From positions 15,108 to 79,107 of the forward strand of contig JAEDDW010000003.1 in NCBI GenBank assembly GCA_016293645.1: a stretch of DNA of 64,000 nucleotides, in the 5' to 3' direction. Both the position numbers and the translations under genes were made by a program. This document shows positions 18,068-26,378 of the stretch, in pieces (position 1 is the stretch's first letter; each line of letters opens with the position of its first letter). A model generated the notes under the pieces. The model worked only from the letters and a program-made list of their open reading frames with translations, did not search any database and had not been told where the DNA came from. This DNA comes from Treponema sp. (GTDB lineage: Bacteria > Spirochaetota > Spirochaetia > Treponematales > Treponemataceae).

Positions 18068-19183
18068 ATGGACAAATCTAAATATTCTTTCGACAAATAC
18101 AAGGACGACAGCCTCCGAGCCATCGATGCACGCTTTGAGGCACAGAAGATTGCTTTTGCTCCAATGACTTTCCAGGCCATCAGGGCAATGATCGAGCTTG
18201 GTATCCTTAATCTCATTGAAGATTCCGGTGACGACGGAATCACAATCGCCGATCTTGCAAAAAAAACAAACCTTACGGAATACGGTGTGGGCGTTCTTTG
18301 CGAAATGGCACTTGGAATGAACGTGGTGCGCCTTTCACAGAATTCGACCTGTCAGAAAGATGAACGTTATGTTCTTGGAAAAACAGGATGGTTCCTGCTG
18401 AACGACACGCTTACAAAAGTCAATTTCAACTTTACAAATGACATATGCTACAAGGGAGCGTTCAAACTCAAGGAATCTGTAATCAACGGCAAACCTGAAG
18501 GACTCAAGGAATTTTCAGACAAGTGGACGGTGATCTACGAGGGACTTTCACAGCTGGATGAACGCTCAAAGAAATCCTGGTTTGAATTCGACCATTTCTA
18601 TTCCGACATAGCATTTCCTGTGGCTCTGCCCGTAGTCTTTGGCAGCAAGGCACCAAAAACTCTGGTCGACATTGGAGGAAACACCGCAAAATGGTCCATA
18701 GCATGCTGCAGATACAATTCTGATGTCAAAGTAACGATCGTAGACCTTCCGGGGCAGACTGCAGTTGCGGAAAAAAATGCGGCGGCGGCCGGTTTTGCGG
18801 ACCGTATTTCAACCTGCAGCGGAAACGTTCTTGACGACAGGACAAAGCTCCCTTCAGGTGCTGACGCCTACTGGATGAGCCAGTTCCTTGACTGCTTCAG
18901 CCTGAAGCAGGTCACGAAAATTGCAAAAAAAATATATGAGGCCGCCGAAGACTGCAGCACCGTCTATGTTCTTGAACCTCTTTGGGACAAGCAGCAGTTT
19001 GAAGGAAACGCATATTCCATCATGGCAACTTCCCTTTATTTTACATGCATGGCAAACGGAAACAGCAAGATGTACCGCTTTGAGGAACTGAGAGATGCAA
19101 TCGAGGCTTCAGGGTTCCGGCTGAAGGATGCACACCACAACCTTGGAAGCAACGCATATTCACTGCTGGAGTTTGGAAAATAA
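18068..19183 (+). CDS. SAM-dependent methyltransferase of the APE cluster
   Basis: 371 aa. Residues about 15-100 form a winged-helix dimerisation region (IRAMIELGILNLIED, TIADLAKKT); the C-terminal half is a Rossmann methyltransferase with TLVDIGGNTAKWS as SAM motif I and VTIVDLPGQ as the acidic loop. This layout is that of plant/bacterial O-methyltransferases. Probably methylates the aryl head group. GAGGAG lies directly before the ATG, and a TATAAA box lies only about 10 nt upstream. It leads a three-gene plus-strand operon. Confidence 0.87.
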   Translation: MDKSKYSFDKYKDDSLRAIDARFEAQKIAFAPMTFQAIRAMIELGILNLIEDSGDDGITIADLAKKTNLTEYGVGVLCEMALGMNVVRLSQNSTCQKDERYVLGKTGWFLLNDTLTKVNFNFTNDICYKGAFKLKESVINGKPEGLKEFSDKWTVIYEGLSQLDERSKKSWFEFDHFYSDIAFPVALPVVFGSKAPKTLVDIGGNTAKWSIACCRYNSDVKVTIVDLPGQTAVAEKNAAAAGFADRISTCSGNVLDDRTKLPSGADAYWMSQFLDCFSLKQVTKIAKKIYEAAEDCSTVYVLEPLWDKQQFEGNAYSIMATSLYFTCMANGNSKMYRFEELRDAIEASGFRLKDAHHNLGSNAYSLLEFGK

Positions 19184-19821
19184 TGAAATTCTACGTCAGC
19201 AGCACAAAGGCATGGGCTCCGGGAATTGAAAATGGAATCGATGCAATCCAGAACGAAAAGGCCTCTCCTAAAATCGAATTCACGGATCCACTGTTCCGCA
19301 GAAGATTCAGCCAGATAACAAAAATGACTGTGCAGGTTGTACACGACGTTATCGAGGAAGTTCCGGAAGCAAAGGACTTCAAGATCGTTTTTGTTTCGTT
19401 CCGCGGAGAAATAGAAAGGGAATTCGCCATCGATAAAATGGTGATAGAAGACGGAATGATTCTGCCTGCTGCATTTTCCCTTTCAGTTTTCAACACACCG
19501 ATAGCAGCCGCAACCATAGCTCTTGGTCTTAAAGGCGGATACAGCTGCATCTATCCTTCTCAGGGAAATTTCCGCGACGCTTTGATTTCCGCAGCCTCAA
19601 GTGTTCTATGCGGAGATGAGAAGAAAATTCTTTTTGTCTATGCGGATGAAAAAATTCCTGCAGAATACGAAAGCACTCTTAAAAACTACAATACTCCAGG
19701 GATACCGGTTCCGCTTTCATTCGCATGCATTCTGTCAGCAGAGGAAACTGAAGGCAGCAGGGAATTCTCCATGGATTTTCTGGAAGCAACTCCAGTGGAT
19801 TTTCTGAAAAAGGTAATATAG
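19183..19821 (+). CDS. Ketosynthase-like chain-length factor
   Basis: 212 aa, half the size of a KAS and corresponding to the N-terminal ketosynthase-like domain. The segment LPAAFSLSVFNTPIAAATIAL matches the region around the active site but has no nucleophilic cysteine. In aryl polyene systems such a protein partners a catalytic ketosynthase and sets chain length. Its ATG overlaps the methyltransferase stop by one base. Confidence 0.83.
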   Translation: MKFYVSSTKAWAPGIENGIDAIQNEKASPKIEFTDPLFRRRFSQITKMTVQVVHDVIEEVPEAKDFKIVFVSFRGEIEREFAIDKMVIEDGMILPAAFSLSVFNTPIAAATIALGLKGGYSCIYPSQGNFRDALISAASSVLCGDEKKILFVYADEKIPAEYESTLKNYNTPGIPVPLSFACILSAEETEGSREFSMDFLEATPVDFLKKVI

Positions 19822-19836
19822 GGGAAAAGTAGATTG

Positions 19837-20697
19837 ATGGAACCAAATTCAATTGATGATAGATACAGCTGGAAGGATCTCCCCAAGCCGACAAACCCTG
19901 TTCTCTACGGCTACAGATGTTTCATGAAGCTTTTCTGGATTTTTGTCATCGGCGCCGGCGCTCTGGTTCTGGCTTTTCTTGTATTTCCCATACTGAAAAT
20001 ATTCATCCATCCGAAAGATAGATTCAATCTTGCAGCACAAAGATTCATCTCGTCCACATTCCGTTTCTTCATGTTCATGCTGAAGGCATCCCGCGTATCC
20101 TACATAACCACAGATGCAAAAGAACAGCTGAGAAGCCTGCGATCAAAGGTTGTCATCGCAAATCATCCATCAATGCTTGATTCGGTGGTCCTCATCGCAC
20201 TCATTCCAAACACGACTGTAATTGCCGGAGAAAAATATTCCCGGGGAGTTTTCGGTGGAGTGATAAAAGCCTGCTACATCATAAACTCACTTGACTTTGA
20301 CGAACTTTGCAGACGATGCAAGGAAAGCCTTGATCTTGGAAGCAACGTGCTTATTTTTCCTGAAGGAACAAGAACACCACGCCACGGCCAGATCTCTTTC
20401 AAAAAAGGTGCTGCAAGAATAGCAAGGGCTGCCGGTGTAAACATCCTTCCTGTACATATCGCAGGCAGCGACAAATTCGGGCTTGGAAAAAACAACCCCC
20501 TCTGGAGTTTCAATCCTGTGGAACAGCTCATATACCATGTGATTCCACTTAAGGAAATCGATACAGGCGAATACTCGGAACTTACAGATCCTGTTGCGGC
20601 AAAAAGAATCACACAGAAGTGTCATGAAGTGCTACATGACGCCGCCGAAGCATACAAAAAAGACCATCCCCTTACGAAGACGGTCAATAATTTTTAA
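19837..20697 (+). CDS. 1-acyl-sn-glycerol-3-phosphate acyltransferase-like protein (PlsC family)
   Basis: 286 aa with one N-terminal membrane helix (about residues 33-58), the H-x4-D motif in NHPSMLDS and the FPEGTRTP block. PlsC-like enzymes of APE clusters are thought to attach a chain to the lipid anchor. AGGGGAA lies upstream of ATG 19837 at a slightly long distance; a TTG at 19834 is also in frame. It is last in the plus-strand trio and convergent with the deaminase gene 18 bp away. Confidence 0.85.
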   Translation: MEPNSIDDRYSWKDLPKPTNPVLYGYRCFMKLFWIFVIGAGALVLAFLVFPILKIFIHPKDRFNLAAQRFISSTFRFFMFMLKASRVSYITTDAKEQLRSLRSKVVIANHPSMLDSVVLIALIPNTTVIAGEKYSRGVFGGVIKACYIINSLDFDELCRRCKESLDLGSNVLIFPEGTRTPRHGQISFKKGAARIARAAGVNILPVHIAGSDKFGLGKNNPLWSFNPVEQLIYHVIPLKEIDTGEYSELTDPVAAKRITQKCHEVLHDAAEAYKKDHPLTKTVNNF

Positions 20698-20715
20698 CGG
20701 AATTTCAAGGAGCCG

Positions 20716-22032
20716 CTATTTTTCGTCGGCGGCAAGTTCCTTCATTATGCGCTGGAGTCTTTCATTGACCTGAGAATATACTTCTTTTCTATCAATGAAA
20801 GTAAATTCTCCGTCACGGTAAACTACACGGCCATCGATCATGTTCATCACGATGTCAGAACTCTGTGCGCTGAAAACGACATTGGCCAGGGTATTGAAAT
20901 CCGGCTGCATGTGCGGAGTCGAAAGATCAAACACGATGATGTCGGCACGGTTTCCGACTTTGATTGTTCCGCAGTCCTTTCTATCCTGGGCCATGGCTCC
21001 GTTTACAGTTGCCATTTTAAGAATATCTGCTGCAGAAACAGCATTGGCATCCCTTGTCGCTCCACGGCAAAGAAGGGCGGCGACATGGATTTCTTCCATC
21101 ATATCAAGATTGTTGTTGCTTGAGGCACCGTCTGTTCCGATGCAGACATTGAGACCTTTTTCAACCCATCGCTTTACGGGGGCAATACCTGAACCAAGCT
21201 TAAGGTTGCTTGACGGATTGTGCACGAGGAAGGCACCGGATTTTTTAAGAAGCTCCTCATCTTCTTCTGTCACATAGACGCAGTGCGCAAACTGGGCATG
21301 ACAGTCAAGAACTCCTGCGCTTTCCATGAACCGGGCTGGGGTTTTTCCGCCGTGACGACCTTTGCATTCATCCTGCTCCTTTTCTGTTTCCGAAAGATGT
21401 GCGTGAATGTTGAGTCCGGACTTTTTTGCGCCTTCGGCAATAAGTTTTGCAATTCTTTCATTGTTTGTGTATTCGGCGTGAAGTCCCATGTCCACCTTGA
21501 TGCGGTCACTGAATTTTCCACTCTTGACGGAATCAAGAAGAGCCCAGGTTTCATTCCATCCGCGGTTATTTGAGAGATCTTCCTGCGGATCAAAAGAAGT
21601 CACTCCATTGCAGATATTGGCCTTGAGCCCACATTCATCGATGGCCTTTGCCTCCGACTCGATGTGAAAATACATATCGCTGATACTTGCACAGCCGGAA
21701 GCGATAAGTTCCATTGCTCCAAGTTTTGTCGTCCAGTAGACATCTTCAGGTGTCAGTTTTGCCTCGAAGGGAAATATTTTTGTGAAAAGCCAGTCCTGCA
21801 AAGAAAGACCTTCTCCATACCCGCGGAGGATTGTCATAGGCACGTGGCAGTGGGTATTGAAGAATCCATTCATCAGGAATTTCCCGGTTCCGTCGTAGAC
21901 CTCTTCGTCCGCGGATTTTTTTTCCGGCATCTTTTCACCGATGTATGAAATCTTTTCATCCTTTGTCTGAACGAACATGTTCTGCCTTACCTGGAAATTC
22001 TCATCAAGCAGTTTTACGTTTGAAAAAATCAT
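20716..22032 (-). CDS. Amidohydrolase, SAH/MTA deaminase-like
   Basis: 438 aa metal-dependent amidohydrolase. HCH in FNTHCHVPM (about residue 60), HAHLSE (about 238), then IGTDGASSNN with the catalytic Asp (about 297) are diagnostic of the TRZ/ATZ family that includes S-adenosylhomocysteine/methylthioadenosine deaminase. AAGGAAG precedes the ATG. The divergent neighbour is an MTA/SAH nucleosidase-like gene, which supports a role in clearing methylation by-products; cytosine- or guanine-type substrates are not excluded. Confidence 0.85.
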   Translation of the reverse strand: MIFSNVKLLDENFQVRQNMFVQTKDEKISYIGEKMPEKKSADEEVYDGTGKFLMNGFFNTHCHVPMTILRGYGEGLSLQDWLFTKIFPFEAKLTPEDVYWTTKLGAMELIASGCASISDMYFHIESEAKAIDECGLKANICNGVTSFDPQEDLSNNRGWNETWALLDSVKSGKFSDRIKVDMGLHAEYTNNERIAKLIAEGAKKSGLNIHAHLSETEKEQDECKGRHGGKTPARFMESAGVLDCHAQFAHCVYVTEEDEELLKKSGAFLVHNPSSNLKLGSGIAPVKRWVEKGLNVCIGTDGASSNNNLDMMEEIHVAALLCRGATRDANAVSAADILKMATVNGAMAQDRKDCGTIKVGNRADIIVFDLSTPHMQPDFNTLANVVFSAQSSDIVMNMIDGRVVYRDGEFTFIDRKEVYSQVNERLQRIMKELAADEK

Positions 22033-22074
22033 GTATCATCTTCCTTGAATCTTCATCTTGAAAATCATTTTCAT

Positions 22075-22080
22075 TATAAT
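22075..22080 (+). promoter_or_regulatory. -10 box for the nucleosidase gene, leaderless geometry
   Basis: TATAAT ends 8 nt before the ATG at 22089, with TTCATC 17 bp upstream as a weak -35. There is no Shine-Dalgarno between them, so the mRNA is probably leaderless or nearly so. Confidence 0.5.
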
Positions 22081-22088
22081 GACAAACC

Positions 22089-22844
22089 ATGAGTAATTCA
22101 AACTTGCCATCACCAGTCAAAACGGTTTTAATTTTTGGGGCCATGAATGTAGAAACTGAATACATGGTTTCAAAGCTTTCGGATGTAAAGAAAACTTCAG
22201 TCGCAGGATATCCTTTTTTCGACGGAACATATAAAGGCAAAAGAATCATCGTGTGCAGGACTTTCACCGGCATGGAAAATTCCGCGGCGGCGACGGCAAT
22301 CGGAATTCTCAATTATGCACCGGACTGCATCATAAGCCAGGGAACTGCCGGCGGCCATGATCCACAGCTTCACAAAAACGACATTGTGGTCGGAGAACGT
22401 CTCATAAACATTTCCTCATTCCAGACATGCCGGCACGGAAAGGGAGAAGGCAGTCATCCCACTGAATGGAAACTCAAGGAATGGGATCTTTTTGAGGATG
22501 ACGATCAGGAGCAGGAAGTTCCAGCATTCTACAGCAACACAGTTCTTGTTGAGAAGGCAATGTCAACAGGATATGAAAAAGGCCGCCTTGTCAAAGGCAC
22601 GATTTCATCAAGCGACAACTGGAACATGGAGATGGACCGCATCAACCATCTTGTGGAATCCTACGGTTCAAAATGCGAAGAGATGGAAAGCTATGCGGCA
22701 ACGCAGATCGCGGCCAGATTCAAAGTTCCGGCTGTGACAATAAGGATAATCTCAAATTCGGAACAGCACCCGGGGGAAGAATACGAACGCACAACAGGAA
22801 CAACCTGCCAGGAATTCGTTCTTGCTGTGGCGAAAAGACTTTAG
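22089..22844 (+). CDS. 5'-methylthioadenosine/S-adenosylhomocysteine nucleosidase-like protein
   Basis: 251 aa nucleoside phosphorylase fold. IFGAMNVETEYM at the N-terminus, ISQGTAGGHD (about residue 78) and a CEEMESYAATQIA helix with the ribose-binding Met-Glu pair match MTAN-type hydrolases that split adenine from MTA and SAH. The substrate could be another purine nucleoside. It is divergent from the deaminase with a 56-bp shared gap and near the APE methyltransferase gene, a sensible place for SAM by-product recycling. Confidence 0.85.
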   Translation: MSNSNLPSPVKTVLIFGAMNVETEYMVSKLSDVKKTSVAGYPFFDGTYKGKRIIVCRTFTGMENSAAATAIGILNYAPDCIISQGTAGGHDPQLHKNDIVVGERLINISSFQTCRHGKGEGSHPTEWKLKEWDLFEDDDQEQEVPAFYSNTVLVEKAMSTGYEKGRLVKGTISSSDNWNMEMDRINHLVESYGSKCEEMESYAATQIAARFKVPAVTIRIISNSEQHPGEEYERTTGTTCQEFVLAVAKRL

Positions 22845-22856
22845 GACACCTGGACT

Positions 22857-23345
22857 TTAAAGCCACACACGAATTCCGGCATTGACAGGAAAGCATGCAG
22901 GCACGAAACGGAAAGTGAATTTCTCATCGCCGCTGTCATAGTTCAGTCCAAAGGAAGGATTCCAGACGGCGTGGGTGTAAAACTCAAGACCACGATTTTC
23001 AAGACAGAACGCGTTGATCCCGATTCCAACTCTGGCACCTGTTTCTCCGTAAAATTCATTTTCAAATTTTCCACCAAAGGACATTCCCCAGAGGGCAAAC
23101 CAGTTGATACGGGAATTTATTTTCTTGTAGATCCACCAGTTATCCAGAACCAGATCTGCGGATTTTTCCCTGATGTTCCAGGAAGCAGAAATTCCCCATG
23201 GGGAAAATTCTGAGCGCACGGAAATTCCGGCACTGCAATCCAAGGAAGGATCAGATTTGACACCGCCTTGCACACCGAATCCAATTCCAGCGAAAGCGAC
23301 GGAACCCATAAAGATGCAGGCAAGGAAAACAAGAATCTCTTTCAT
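22857..23345 (-). CDS. Small exported beta-rich protein, possible outer-membrane beta-barrel
   Basis: 162 aa with a signal peptide (MKEILVFLACIFMGSVAFA) followed by alternating amphipathic strands ending in an aromatic or hydrophobic residue (AGIRVWL), as in small spirochaetal outer-membrane barrels. No enzyme motif. It converges on the nucleosidase gene and is divergent from the esterase gene. The ATG at 23345 has no Shine-Dalgarno but lies 7 nt after a TACAAT box. Barrel topology is inferred from pattern only. Confidence 0.7.
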   Translation of the reverse strand: MKEILVFLACIFMGSVAFAGIGFGVQGGVKSDPSLDCSAGISVRSEFSPWGISASWNIREKSADLVLDNWWIYKKINSRINWFALWGMSFGGKFENEFYGETGARVGIGINAFCLENRGLEFYTHAVWNPSFGLNYDSGDEKFTFRFVPACFPVNAGIRVWL

Positions 23346-23352
23346 GATCTAC

Positions 23353-23382
23353 ATTGTAATTTTTATGCCGCGGAAAAGTAAA
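23353..23382 (-). promoter_or_regulatory. Promoter of the small barrel gene, leaderless geometry
   Basis: On the minus strand TTTACT (23377-23382), an 18-bp spacer and TACAAT (23353-23358); the -10 ends 7 nt before the ATG at 23345. It does not overlap the oppositely oriented esterase promoter that starts 7 bp further right. Confidence 0.5.
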
Positions 23383-23389
23383 GGGTTGT

Positions 23390-23418
23390 TTGTTTATTGC
23401 AGTCATTTACGCTAAAAT
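23390..23418 (+). promoter_or_regulatory. Promoter of the esterase gene, leaderless geometry
   Basis: TTGTTT (23390-23395), a 17-bp spacer and TAAAAT (23413-23418), ending 9 nt before the ATG at 23428. No Shine-Dalgarno is present between the -10 and the start codon. Confidence 0.55.
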
Positions 23419-23427
23419 ACCCTGTAG

Positions 23428-24318
23428 ATGAAAAAGGCAGTCATATTTATTTCAATATTAGTCTCATTTGCATCCGTCTGTTTCTGCGGAGAAAGGTCAA
23501 AGTACAGAAAAATTCATCTATGGCAGAATGTCAAAAGCATGGAGGTCAATGTCCGCGACACCGTTTTGTTTGCCCCGAAAAGTTTTTCTCCAGACGGAAC
23601 AAAGAAAGCGGCCGTAGTAATCTGCCCCGGCGGAAGCTACCACCATCTTGGAATGCCCCACGAAGGATTTGCCAGCGCCCAGTGGTTTGCAAGCATCGGC
23701 GCCGTTCCCTTTGTGCTCCAGTACCGCGTTGCCTACAACTGCCACCACCATCCCGAGATGCTTGAAGACATTGAGATGGCCATCAAATACATCCGCGAGA
23801 ACGCCCTCACCTACGGAATCGATGTTGAAAAAATCGGCGCCATAGGATATTCCGCCGGGGGTCATCTTGTTACGATGGCAGGCGTCTATGGAGGCACCCG
23901 TAACGAACTTGAAAAACTTGGAGTCAAGACAGAAGTTTCCCTCAGGCCAGATTTCGTAATGCCCATCTACCCTGTTGTCACGATGCAGGACGACATCTGC
24001 CACAGATGGTCACGAAGAAGCCTTCTTGGCCACCGGGAATACACTCAGGAACTGAAAGATGAATACTCAATGGAAATGAACATTCCATCAGACATGATCC
24101 CGACATATGTACTTGCCTGCCGTGACGATCCCGTTGTCATCTTCGAGAATTCCGTCCGCCTGGAAAAGGCATTAGCTGAAAAAAACATACCGCACCGTTT
24201 TGCAGTCTATGAAAAAGGCGGCCACGGGTTTGGAATGAAAAACGGCTGGTTCATGAAAGAATACCACTGGAATGAAGATATGAAGAACTGGCTCAGAGAA
24301 ATCAACATGATCGATTGA
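23428..24318 (+). CDS. Exported alpha/beta-hydrolase, BD-FAE/acetylxylan-esterase-like
   Basis: 296 aa. A signal peptide ends near Cys18/Cys20 (SVCFCGE), which could be a relaxed spirochaetal lipobox. The hydrolase domain has the oxyanion segment CPGGSYHHL (about residue 66), nucleophile Ser142 in GYSAGGH, Asp233/234 and His266 in GGHGFG. The family includes bifunctional feruloyl and acetyl-xylan esterases and other carbohydrate esterases, so hemicellulose side-chain removal is plausible for a gut treponeme; the substrate is not proven. Confidence 0.83.
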   Translation: MKKAVIFISILVSFASVCFCGERSKYRKIHLWQNVKSMEVNVRDTVLFAPKSFSPDGTKKAAVVICPGGSYHHLGMPHEGFASAQWFASIGAVPFVLQYRVAYNCHHHPEMLEDIEMAIKYIRENALTYGIDVEKIGAIGYSAGGHLVTMAGVYGGTRNELEKLGVKTEVSLRPDFVMPIYPVVTMQDDICHRWSRRSLLGHREYTQELKDEYSMEMNIPSDMIPTYVLACRDDPVVIFENSVRLEKALAEKNIPHRFAVYEKGGHGFGMKNGWFMKEYHWNEDMKNWLREINMID

Positions 24319-24337
24319 TCCATAGGGAGGAACATAA

Positions 24338-25660
24338 ATGAACATTTCAGAAAGCTACAAAAGTTTTCTCAAGAACGGAAAGACGGAACGTGAATGCACG
24401 AGTGAAATAATCCGTCTTGCACAGGAAAAAGGTTATGTGGACATAAACAAAGTCAGCAGGCTCAAGGCCGGAGACAAAGTCTATGTCGCAAAATGGAACA
24501 AATCCATCGCGCTTTTCCACGTGGGATCACTGCCAATGGAAAATGGAATGAACATTCTTGGCGCCCACATTGATTCACCAAGACTGGACATCAAGCAGAA
24601 TCCCCTTTACGAAAGTGATTTCATAGTTTACCTGAACACCCATTACTACGGCGGAATCAAAAAATACCAGTGGGTGACAATTCCTCTGGCCCTTCACGGA
24701 GTGGTCTGCCTCAAGGACGGAACGACGGTAAAAATCAGCATAGGAGAAGATCCTGATGATCCTGTATTCTGTATAAGCGACATACTTCCGCACCTTGCCC
24801 AGAAACAGATGGAAGGAAACGCGAAGGAATTCATTCCAGGGGAAGACCTGGACATAATCTGCGGCAGTGGAATCGTTGACAGCGGCGACGACAAGGAAAA
24901 GGAAAGCGCAAAGAAAAACATCCTTGAACTTCTGAAGGACAAGTACGGAATGGAAGAAAAGGATTTCAATTCCGCAGAACTTGAGGTTGTACCTGCTGGC
25001 GCACCGCGCGATCTTGGTTTTGACAGAAGTCTCATTCTTGCCTACGGACAGGACGACCGCTCATGCGCATACACTTCAGTCCAGGCGATTCTGGACACGG
25101 AAAAAACAGAAAAGACACTCTGCTGTCTCTGCGTTGACAAGGAAGAAATCGGCAGCGTCGGAGCAACCGGAATGGCAAGCCACTTCATGGAAAATGCAGT
25201 GGCGGAAGTCATCGCGCGTCTTGAAGACTACAGCGACCTTACATTGAGGAGATGCCTCAACAACAGCATCATGCTCTCAAGCGATGTGAATTCCGCATAC
25301 GATCCTTTGAACACCGGACTTTACGACAAGAAGAATTCCTCGTTCCTTGGCGGCGGAATCGTGTTCAACAAATATACAGGCAGCCGCGGAAAATCAGGTG
25401 CAAGCGACGCAGATCCAGAATTCATAGCAAGGCTCAGAAATGCTTTGGACAATGCAGACATCAAATACCAGCTGGCAGAACTCGGCAAAGTCGACCAGGG
25501 TGGCGGCGGAACCATAGCATATCTTGCGGCAAAATACGGAATGTATGTCCTTGATGCGGGAGTTTCGGTTCTTTCAATGCATGCGCCATGGGAAATCACA
25601 TCGAAATTCGACATTGAGGAAGCTTACAGGGCCTACAGGGAATTCCTTAAATTCGTATAG
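24338..25660 (+). CDS. M18-family aminopeptidase
   Basis: 440 aa cytoplasmic metallopeptidase. Metal ligands and catalytic residues are visible in order: AHIDSPRLD (about residue 76), QDDRSCAY (about 236), DKEEIGSVGATG (about 264), MLSSDVNSAY (about 311) and the C-terminal SMHAPWE. The length fits the family. GGGAGG lies just before the ATG. It probably trims N-terminal acidic or neutral residues from peptides. It follows the esterase by 19 bp and is followed by the HAD gene by 38 bp, so the three may be co-transcribed. Confidence 0.93.
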   Translation: MNISESYKSFLKNGKTERECTSEIIRLAQEKGYVDINKVSRLKAGDKVYVAKWNKSIALFHVGSLPMENGMNILGAHIDSPRLDIKQNPLYESDFIVYLNTHYYGGIKKYQWVTIPLALHGVVCLKDGTTVKISIGEDPDDPVFCISDILPHLAQKQMEGNAKEFIPGEDLDIICGSGIVDSGDDKEKESAKKNILELLKDKYGMEEKDFNSAELEVVPAGAPRDLGFDRSLILAYGQDDRSCAYTSVQAILDTEKTEKTLCCLCVDKEEIGSVGATGMASHFMENAVAEVIARLEDYSDLTLRRCLNNSIMLSSDVNSAYDPLNTGLYDKKNSSFLGGGIVFNKYTGSRGKSGASDADPEFIARLRNALDNADIKYQLAELGKVDQGGGGTIAYLAAKYGMYVLDAGVSVLSMHAPWEITSKFDIEEAYRAYREFLKFV

Positions 25661-25698
25661 AAAAACAATGGATGCAGATTTTTACCGCGGAGGTTTTC

Positions 25699-26349
25699 AT
25701 GTTTGACAATATTTTATTTGATTTTGACGGAACCATAATGGATACCTCGCCGGGCATTTACGATTCATTTGACAGGGTCATCGCACACTACAGGCTTGAC
25801 TTTCCCCGCTCACAATACAGCCGCATGATCGGGCCTCCACTCAACGAAAGCTTTTCAAAAATCCTAAAGCTCCCGGAAGACGAGATCCGCAATGCGATAA
25901 AGATCTACAGGGACTATTATTCCGTAGAGGGAATGTACAATGCCGAGGTGTACCCGGGTATAGTTCCGCTTATGGAAAACCTGAGGAAGGCAGGCAAAAA
26001 AATCTTCACGGCAACAAGCAAGCCGGAAGTTTTCACACGCAAAATAATAGAACAGAAAAACATGACCCATCTCTTCGATTTCATAGGCGGAAGCGATGCG
26101 GAAGAAAAAGGTCGCACAGATAAGAAAGATGTAGTAAAATATGTACTAGAGACACAGAATATAGCCGAAAATAAGGAGAGGAGTATTTTAATCGGTGACA
26201 GAAACTATGACGTCTTTGGAGCCCACTGCTGCGGAATAAAATGTGCCGGCATTCTGTGGGGTTTTGGAGACAGAGATGAATTTGAAAAAGCTGGGGCCGA
26301 CTGGATTTTTGAGACACCGGAAGAACTGGAAATTTTTCTTGCTGGTTGA
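25699..26349 (+). CDS. HAD-superfamily phosphatase, phosphoglycolate-phosphatase-like
   Basis: 216 aa. Motif I FDFDGTIMD, motif II in TATSKPE, a lysine in the following helix and motif IV in LIGDRNYDVFGA place it in HAD subfamily IA, with a helical cap between motifs I and II. The start at 25699 is chosen because CGGAGG lies 5-6 nt before it; the frame opens nine codons earlier without such a site. The substrate is a small phosphate ester, not predictable further. Confidence 0.88.
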   Translation: MFDNILFDFDGTIMDTSPGIYDSFDRVIAHYRLDFPRSQYSRMIGPPLNESFSKILKLPEDEIRNAIKIYRDYYSVEGMYNAEVYPGIVPLMENLRKAGKKIFTATSKPEVFTRKIIEQKNMTHLFDFIGGSDAEEKGRTDKKDVVKYVLETQNIAENKERSILIGDRNYDVFGAHCCGIKCAGILWGFGDRDEFEKAGADWIFETPEELEIFLAG

Positions 26350-26378
26350 AGTTTGATCCATTTAAAAAATAGATATAG

